Shown here: in pieces, positions 8,367 through 13,738 of the stretch | Numbering within the stretch: the stretch's first letter is position 1 | Layout of the letters: the number at the start of each line of letters is the position of its first letter | Source of the DNA: Gamarada debralockiae | Taxonomy: Eukaryota > Ascomycota > Leotiomycetes > Helotiales > Hyphodiscaceae | Direction of reading: 5' to 3' | DNA length: 13,738 bases | NCBI GenBank assembly: GCA_002803225.1 | Contig: NXFV01001542.1 | Location: 1 to 13,738, forward strand | Position numbers and translations under genes: made by a program | Notes under the pieces: generated by a model | Seen by the model: only the letters and a program-made list of their open reading frames with translations | The model's database searches: none | Told to the model about the DNA's origin: nothing

Positions 8367-8606
8367 TTAACTTCGTACAGAACCCAAGACTGATTCTGGC
8401 GTATAGGAAGTAGGGGAGGGGGGTTTATGGGACTGACATTTATTGTCAGTCCAAAGGCCTGGATGCTCGTCGTTGGTGCGCGATAGGCAGCAAGCGGGTC
8501 GGATGGCCTCTGTGATGGTATATGGGTAGTAGAACGGCTTGGGTTCCGTCGCGGAGTTGGAGATGAGGGAGATTGCCAGGAGTGGGGCGGAGATGGAGAT
8601 GTACAT
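8367..8606 (-). CDS. Small secreted protein, 79 aa, unrecognised family
   Basis: ATG at 8606 on the minus strand is preceded by a pyrimidine-rich leader and cagcaatcaaa, a good fungal start context. A TATA-like tactaaata lies about 95 bp upstream (near 8699-8708). The protein begins MYISISAPLLAISLISNSA, a plausible signal peptide with cleavage after NSA. The mature part is about 60 residues, rich in Pro, Tyr, Ser and Thr, with three Cys (39, 40 and 57). An AATAAA on the minus strand about 100 bp past the stop could end the transcript. Size and export signal resemble fungal effector-type proteins, but I recognise no family. A GTCAGT at codon 57 could serve as a splice donor, so the C-terminus is less certain than the start. 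A related, truncated frame lies about 1.2 kb away at 7326-7433. Confidence 0.5.
   Translation of the reverse strand: MYISISAPLLAISLISNSATEPKPFYYPYTITEAIRPACCLSRTNDEHPGLWTDNKCQSHKPPSPTSYTPESVLGSVRS
8430..8452. repeat. Perfect 9-bp inverted repeat (hairpin)
   Basis: GGACTGACA (8430-8438) and TGTCAGTCC (8444-8452) pair perfectly around a 5-nt tttat loop. It lies inside the 79-aa minus-strand frame, around codons 52-59, and includes a GTCAGT that could act as a 5' splice site on the minus strand. Confidence 0.8.
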
Positions 8607-10499
8607 TTTGATTGCTGGGAGGAAGTTGGAGCGTTGAGATGGGATTTCTGACGATTCTCACCCAAACAGTGGAGTTAGCATAAGCATGTATTGAGATGCT
8701 ATTTAGTAACTAAGGGGCTTGCCTTGGTTCTCTTAAGGCTTGGTTACACTTTCCTTATCTTGTCTCTATGGGCAGGTCCTATTTAGGCTCCCCTACAACC
8801 GAGATTCCTTTGGAACTAATTTTGGTTCTATATTCACTTATGTACACGTGATAAAGGGTTTAGCCTTAGTATTCTATAATGTCTCCGTGATGTCTGTAAG
8901 GGCGGTTTTATGATATGAATTTCGGTGGCACTTAGTTTACTTCTTTTTACTTCGAAACTTTTGATACTAAACTTGTGTGTTTCTTTTCTCTTTCTTTTGG
9001 TTTTTGTCACGAATCCAAATTCAAGGTGATATGAGCACACGTGTCATGAACCGTGACAATTATCTTTGTTATTGATCCTTAACCTATAGAAACTTGGCTT
9101 GGGTTAGCTTTACAACACGCCAGGAGGAGAGTGATATGCCTTTGTGCAGGGAGTGTTGCTAGTAAGGGAGGGAAGTGGGTGATTAAGTTCGGTGCTCGTG
9201 TGGCGTTGTATGCGTGCGCTCTTACGAGGAGGTTGTTCTTTCTTGATACTTTGTGGCCGCGCGTCTGTTAATGATCAGTCGAAGTACACGACTGGTGTGA
9301 ATGGCATGCTTACTTTTGCCTTTTGGCACTGAGCGTTGCTGCCCAACTTTTTGGATGTTCCGTTTTGCTTGACCGGGGGCTATATCGACTGGAAGGATGT
9401 GCTTCGTCAGGAAATATGTGGAACGAGATCGGATCAAAGTCGATGCTAGGAATGCCGACTTATGGGTTGAGACAAGAAAAGTTGGATTGCAGTGGGAAGC
9501 GGCGCCATGCTAAATAAAGTTTAGTTGGCAAACTGGCCGTATCATGGCCGGCGGAAGTCAATCACGTGGAATGGGGGAGAGCTAGTAGCTTGAGTCACAT
9601 TCTGTACTTTTAACGAAGCACCACCTTCTAGATAATACAACACCACGTTCACACTCCCAAGCAGTCAAGTTTGGAATAATATCGTCTAGTCTTCGAGACT
9701 GAAGAAATTTGGATTCGAAGCCCGCTTACCAAATTAATCTCTGACTACCTAAACCTCACTACGGCCGAGTGAAATCCATCCTGCTGACCTTTGAAACCCT
9801 AATGATACGTATGATGATTAATGCACGAGATAATAGAATAGGATATGTAGTTCTATAGGCTGTGGAGAAAGCTGGTTGTGATTAAGTAAATTTTGCTAAA
9901 GGCTTATTGGATTCGCTGACAGATACAATCTTGGGGAATGGGAGGACTTCGGCTTTTAGGCCAAGGTTGCAGCCTTGAAGCCTCGAAAAGCACACAAACG
10001 AAGACCTTCGAATTATAACGATAACAACATCATCTACGACACTGATATATGAAGCGACGCGCCCCAAAAGACTTAAGTATCAATTTAAGAATATTTTAGA
10101 CAAAACTTCAAACAATTTCAGTGAGTCGTGGCGGAGACTAGACCGGATTTTCAAAAATCTGCAGCCTCGACGTCGAAACATTTCATCTGGAGAGCCCATT
10201 TCCCAGCCTATGCCAGATGGGCATTTATCAGTAATTCAACACACCAGATTCACGCTTATACATGCTTCTAGACACAGCCCCAGTTTCTGCATCTATTTGC
10301 TATCATACCTTCAACTTGCATTCAACCTGCAGAAAAGCCTCACTAGCACACAATCTCAACACCAATCATTCTAGGCGAAGCTATAGGCGAAGGCTGCATA
10401 TAACCCCAAGTCTTCCGCCGACTGTCATAACGAACGATTTTACTTTCCAGCTTTCCAACACCAGGCACCTGCACTAACATTCTATGGGCGGCATAAAGA
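8607..10499. other. Gene-poor region upstream of the HeLo-like gene
   Basis: I find no supported gene. Parts 8700-9060 are A/T- and T-rich with short inverted repeats (TGTCACG at 9005-9011 with CGTGACA at 9052-9058; palindrome ACACGTGT at 9037-9044) and could be a decayed repeat element, but no boundaries can be defined. From 9229 to 9517 the minus strand has about 96 open codons without a recognisable family. The last 250 bp before 10500 are the likely promoter and leader of the next gene and include a 12-bp direct repeat with core TAGGCGAAG (10372-10380, 10384-10392). Confidence 0.5.
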
Positions 10500-13143
10500 A
10501 TGGTAGATCCTATAACAGCATTCGGCACTTTTGCAGCCGCCTCACAAGTCGGTGGCCAGTTACTGGGTCTATTCTCACAAGCTAAGAAGCTCTATAGCGA
10601 TCTGAAGAATGCGACTAAAAATCATCCGAGCATGTTAAAGGACTTTGAGCATATGTTCATGGTAAAGTCTACTTGGTCTTTCCACTGTTTTACTTGCTCA
10701 TACTAACATTTCTCGAAGATCCTCAACATTTGCGAGACGACTATCACAAAAATTCATGAACATTTTGGGGATGACGAGGCTGCTAAGCTCTACAAATCGG
10801 AGCACATTAACAGTCTCTGCCTAGAAGCAAAGAGCCAGATTACTCAGGCTCTTAAGAGCCTTGCAAATTGCCCCGTGGAGACACTTCACGGCAAGATACG
10901 ATATGTGCATCAGACCAATAACCTTGAAAGCATCCGAGCCAAACTCACCCAATCGAGTATGAACTTATGCTTGCTGATCCTCGGGTTGCTCACGACAGCC
11001 ATGATTGAGAAGCTTGGCGGCAACTCCTTTATGGACTGGTAAGTTCCATGACTGGGATCCCGGCTTTTGCGGTGCTGATCTTTCATAGCATTCTTCAGAT
11101 CCATAATACGGTGAAGAAGGCTGTCGAGACTGCGGTTCAAGAATCAACCCTGCCAGAACCTAGAGGGTCTTTGGATTCAGCAGTATCCAATATACCCATG
11201 ACAACCACTAAACCAGATCTAGAAAAACCCTCGATTAAGGGTTTGAAGGTGAAGAAGTTGTGGAACAGCCTATCTTCATCGACGAAGGTACTAGAAGGAG
11301 AGGAGTATGAGTCATATACGCTTGACAAGAAGCGCAGAGGTTGTCCCAACCTATATCGATGAGCTCCAGGAAACATATCTCACGAAATCCTATAGGACAA
11401 ATTGTTAACCCCCACCGGACAATATCTCCTCCCATAGACGCAGAAGTAATGGAGACCCAGCTCTCAACAGCGCAGATACCGCGACCCCCATCGTTTCTAC
11501 CTAGCAGCATCATCGCAGCCAATGGTGTAGATTTCTATCCCAGCGAATTTTCATCATGCATGAGCCTCACCGGAATGGAGATCTCTGCAGCTAGGTCATT
11601 CTACAATGGCGATCCCCTACATAGGAATTCAGAGCATGTCGCTTTATCTATTGCACCTATACAGCGTATCTACGAGATAGAGAACGGAGGGGCTGCCGAG
11701 AACGAGGAGCCCAGTGGCCGGGCCGTTCGCGACTCAGCCTCCCAGACCATGACTTCCTGGATTGATGTGGCGCAATTTGGACGCGTGGACAGCCTCAATA
11801 TTGTCGAATACCACAACTTACTGAATTATCCGGAAGACTCATCTCAACCGTTAGCAAGACTTGTGCGGCATGGCGAAGGTTACGTACGAAAGCTCTTTGC
11901 CGAAAATACGTGGATTGACACAATAACCTTGGGAGGAAGCCCTTGGATACTCCTATTCTTTCAAAGGCAAGATAGGCTGATACAGCTCGCTTTGCTGCCA
12001 CGGGACTACGACGGGAAAGCAATTCTTCTGGAGCCGATTGTTGAAGGCAGCGACAAATCTCCTCTATTCGCATATATCGACGCAGATGAGAATGGAGAGA
12101 ATAGATTAAGACTGGTGCTGTCTGAGAACAACGCCAGCGGTGACCCGATTCTTTCAGAGTGGCGACTTTCCCTGAATAGCAAAGAGCAATTTTATTGGGT
12201 TAAAGGGTGCCTTGGAGATGACGAAGTTGGGCTGTCAAACTCTTCGAACCTCCGGGGCTGTTATAATAATCAAATCCAGTATCTCTGTGGGTTGTCACCA
12301 AACGGGGAGATTATTATTCTCTGCGAAAACGAGGCCGAAGGGTTCGAACTGAATCATCTTTCTACCCCTACTGTTAACGTTTCAGCTGGGGAAATATTCT
12401 CGTTGAAGGTACGCAGGGGAATAGCTAATCGATCAATCTTTTCTGTTGATATCCCCCATTCAGGCGATTTGATTCAATTTGACATTCCAAATTGGATTGA
12501 ACATAAAAAGCCATACTTGTTCCCGCCTTCGATCAAGCGACAGGAACTGGATCAGCCTAGTTTCCGCATAAAAAGAGTTGAGCCTATTGTCACCGAGAAG
12601 AATGAAACCATAGGAGCTGTGTTCCAGACAACACGGAATGCACTCTACTTTAAAGAAGGGGAGGCGTTGGATGAATTAGGAGAACTACAATTCATCTGCA
12701 ATATCCGAGACGGATCAAAATTCCACAGCATACATCAATCAGGAGACCTCCTTTATGTCGCCGAAGATGGTGACTTGAGACGAATTCAGCTCGGAATGGG
12801 TGAGGATGGGACTTGGTTATATGGCTTGAGCAGGTCTATCTTTGCCGACGGGCACTACGAAAGTACTACGAGAGAGATGATTCTCCGTGGCCCATTGCGT
12901 GCATGCGTCCATTTTAACGCCAAATCGGGAACAAAGTACGTACTCAATCGTCCAGTAACCAAATCTAACGACCGAGGAATGAGTTGGGCTGAGATGGTCT
13001 CGGCTGCCGACTCGGCATTGGAATTGCCTCTTGTCCAAACAGCATTACCTGTTGTTGCTCAAGCAGTGTCGGAATTACCTCCTATCAAATTGGCATTACC
13101 TCTTGTTGACAAAGTGACGGGGATTATAAATTCCTTTCCATGA
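10500..13143 (+). CDS. HeLo-like/STAND-type N-terminus fused to a beta-rich region, 4 exons, 828 aa
   Basis: Exons: 10500-10661, 10719-11038, 11089-11287 and 11338-13143. The introns are 57 nt (perfect tactaac branch), 50 nt and 50 nt, and all joins keep the frame. Residues 1 to about 170 are helical and begin MVDPITAFGTFAAASQVGGQ, followed by a KKLYSDLKNA helix and KLTQSSMNLCLLILG. This resembles the N-terminal domains of fungal STAND/NLR proteins (HeLo-like or SesA type), which are linked to cell death and heterokaryon incompatibility. Residues 170-365 are a Ser/Pro-rich linker. Residues 368-770 are rich in predicted beta strands separated by Gly/Asp turns, possibly a propeller or lectin-like fold; I do not recognise the family. 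No P-loop or NACHT motif is seen. The tail holds two 17-residue repeats (789-805, 806-822). An innate-defence or allorecognition role is inference. The third intron is the least certain: its branch is only cttgac, but it is needed to avoid a stop. Confidence 0.8.
13021..13122 (+). repeat. Two 51-bp in-frame repeats at the 3' end of the HeLo-like gene
   Basis: gaattgcct...gcattacct at 13021 recurs as gaattacct...gcattacct at 13072, a 51-bp (17-codon) period. The encoded units are ELPLVQTALPVVAQAVS and ELPPIKLALPLVDKVTG, with Leu-Pro at positions 2-3 and 9-10 in both. The units are diverged at the DNA level, so the duplication is not recent. Confidence 0.85.
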
Positions 13144-13268
13144 ACTTGGTCGCTCATAAGATCAACTAGGAGGGCATACTTTAAGAAAACTTACATATTT
13201 CTTTTTGGACGAGGTAAGTTGTTGGTTGGAATTGCCTAATCAGGTATAGCCTGTATTTACCCCTCTTT
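13144..13268. other. Spacer after the HeLo-like gene
   Basis: A/T-rich sequence after the stop codon, probably the 3' untranslated region and terminator of the gene. No canonical AATAAA is seen. It ends at the probable LTR. Confidence 0.5.
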
Positions 13269-13514
13269 TGTGATACAAGAGTGCTAGCCTACGGCTCGCA
13301 CGAAGCCTTCGTACTTTTGTGATGGCTGGCACATCACATGACGTATTTGCGGCGGGAACCAGCGGATGGTCGCGCAAGGGTCGACCCCAGTACTATAAAA
13401 GTCGAGGCTTACCCTCTTCCTTTCCTTTCCTTCTTTCTTTAGCTTAGTATTTTCCAATAAACCGTGATCTTTGAACTCCGCGCTTCAGACCTTTGCATTG
13501 ATCCCGCCGTCACA
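13269..13514 (+). mobile_element. Probable solo LTR of a fungal LTR retrotransposon
   Basis: The segment starts TGTGA (13269-13273) and ends TCACA (13510-13514), an inverted TG...CA terminus. Inside, in LTR order, are a TATAAAAG box (13394-13401), a pyrimidine tract (13411-13440) as an expected transcript start area, and AATAAA (13456-13461) only about 60 bp after the TATA box. Such a tight promoter-plus-poly(A) arrangement without a coding frame between is typical of LTRs. A second possible 5' end is the TGTGATGG at 13318, because cttttgtgat occurs at both 13265-13274 and 13314-13323; that would make it 197 bp instead of 246. No 5-bp target duplication is seen (tcttt or acttt versus gaata), and no primer binding site follows. 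It may be solo or rearranged. Confidence 0.55.
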
Positions 13515-13526
13515 GAATATATAGTA

Positions 13527-13738
13527 GAGTATACGTATGGATAGAGTATACATATGCATAGAGCATGCATACAGATGGAGTATATGTACGGATAGAGTAT
13601 GCGTACGGATGGAGTACGTACAGAGGAGTATGCGTATGAAGGGAGTATATATACAGATCGAGTATATATATACATGGAGTATGTATATAGATGGAGTATA
13701 CGTACGGATAGAGTATATGTACAGATGGAGTATGTATA
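13527..13738 (+). repeat. 17-bp minisatellite, 13 units, continues past the window
   Basis: Units start at 13527 and follow GAGTATRYRTAYRGATR: eleven of 17 bp, one of 14 bp (13612-13625) and a cut unit at the end (13728-13738). GAG at positions 1-3 is constant. Positions 4-13 alternate pyrimidine and purine in every full-length unit, and differences there are only transitions. Transversions occur only at positions 14, 16 and 17. The 17-bp period is not a multiple of 3, so the minus-strand open frame across it does not encode a protein repeat. Confidence 0.95.

Noticed and set aside
8360..8665. 101-codon minus-strand frame overlapping the 79-aa secreted protein
   Set aside because: It lies in another frame of the same strand, and is Ser/Pro-rich with no motif. 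The 79-aa frame has the signal peptide, leader and TATA box.
8669..9058. Possible decayed LTR (TG-like start near 8669, T-rich end, sequence at 9025-9036 weakly like an initiator-tRNA primer site)
   Set aside because: No clear terminal inverted repeat, no target duplication, no TATA-AATAAA pair; the primer-site match is only partial. A genome-wide repeat search would decide.
9229..9517. About 96 open codons on the minus strand
   Set aside because: A stop lies directly upstream of the frame; composition is basic and no family or splice signals can be supported.
9706..9730. tRNA-like T-loop (ggattcgaagccc)
   Set aside because: No acceptor stem, D-arm or anticodon arm pairs at the right distances.
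10262..10477. 71-codon frame just before the HeLo-like gene
   Set aside because: No motif; it lies in the expected leader or promoter and could at most be an upstream ORF. The transcript start is unknown.
11288..11337. Reading the HeLo-like locus as two genes, the second starting at 11341
   Set aside because: 11341 is a TTG, and a 50-nt intron with GT...CAG ends restores one frame. Two genes remain possible only if a separate start (for example the ATG at 11359) is used.
13439..13675. 78-codon minus-strand frame across the minisatellite
   Set aside because: It arises from the 17-bp repeat and the LTR; the period is not a multiple of three and the protein is Tyr/Ile low-complexity.

Overview
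The window looks like nuclear DNA of a filamentous ascomycete. The genes carry short introns (48-67 nt, with one of 148 nt) with GT...AG ends and CTRAY-type branch sites. The protein families are typical of fungi: DHA1 drug transporters, a Zn2Cys6 regulator and a fungal STAND-type N-terminal domain. A Leotiomycete-like source is a guess.

Left part (1-6462): three + strand genes lie close together. They are a 12-TM DHA1 transporter (919-2678, 5 exons, 511 aa), a Zn2Cys6 transcription factor (3078-4537, 2 exons, 468 aa) and a QDR-type DHA1 transporter (4860-6462, 2 exons, 484 aa). No biosynthetic enzyme is present, so this is either the edge of a secondary-metabolite cluster continuing left of base 1 or a stand-alone efflux cassette. 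All three upstream regions carry CGGAA-core elements. The regulator and the second transporter share a CGG-N4-CCG palindrome and the 9-mer TACCGGAGT, which suggests the factor controls itself and the transporters. The first transporter's upstream region also holds a strong G-quadruplex-type tract.

Middle (6463-10499): about 4 kb poor in intact genes. It holds a fragment resembling fungal multi-TM proteins with 'NSSY...CED' ectodomain motifs (6603-7007, +), a minus-strand open frame (6393-6692), and a start-less frame resembling a secreted-protein exon (7107-7292, +). It also holds a pair of related small secreted-protein reading frames on the minus strand (8367-8606, 79 aa; 7326-7433, 35 aa, cut short), with a cysteine-bearing open frame between them. 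The rest (8607-10499) shows no gene I can support.

Right part (10500-13738): a four-exon gene (828 aa) joins a HeLo-like/STAND-type helical N-terminus directly to a large beta-rich region with no visible NTPase motif, and ends in two 17-residue hydrophobic repeats. Downstream come a probable solo LTR (TATA box, pyrimidine tract, AATAAA, TGTGA...TCACA ends) and a 17-bp minisatellite that runs off the window end. The core differences among the minisatellite units are transitions only, as expected from repeat-induced point mutation.
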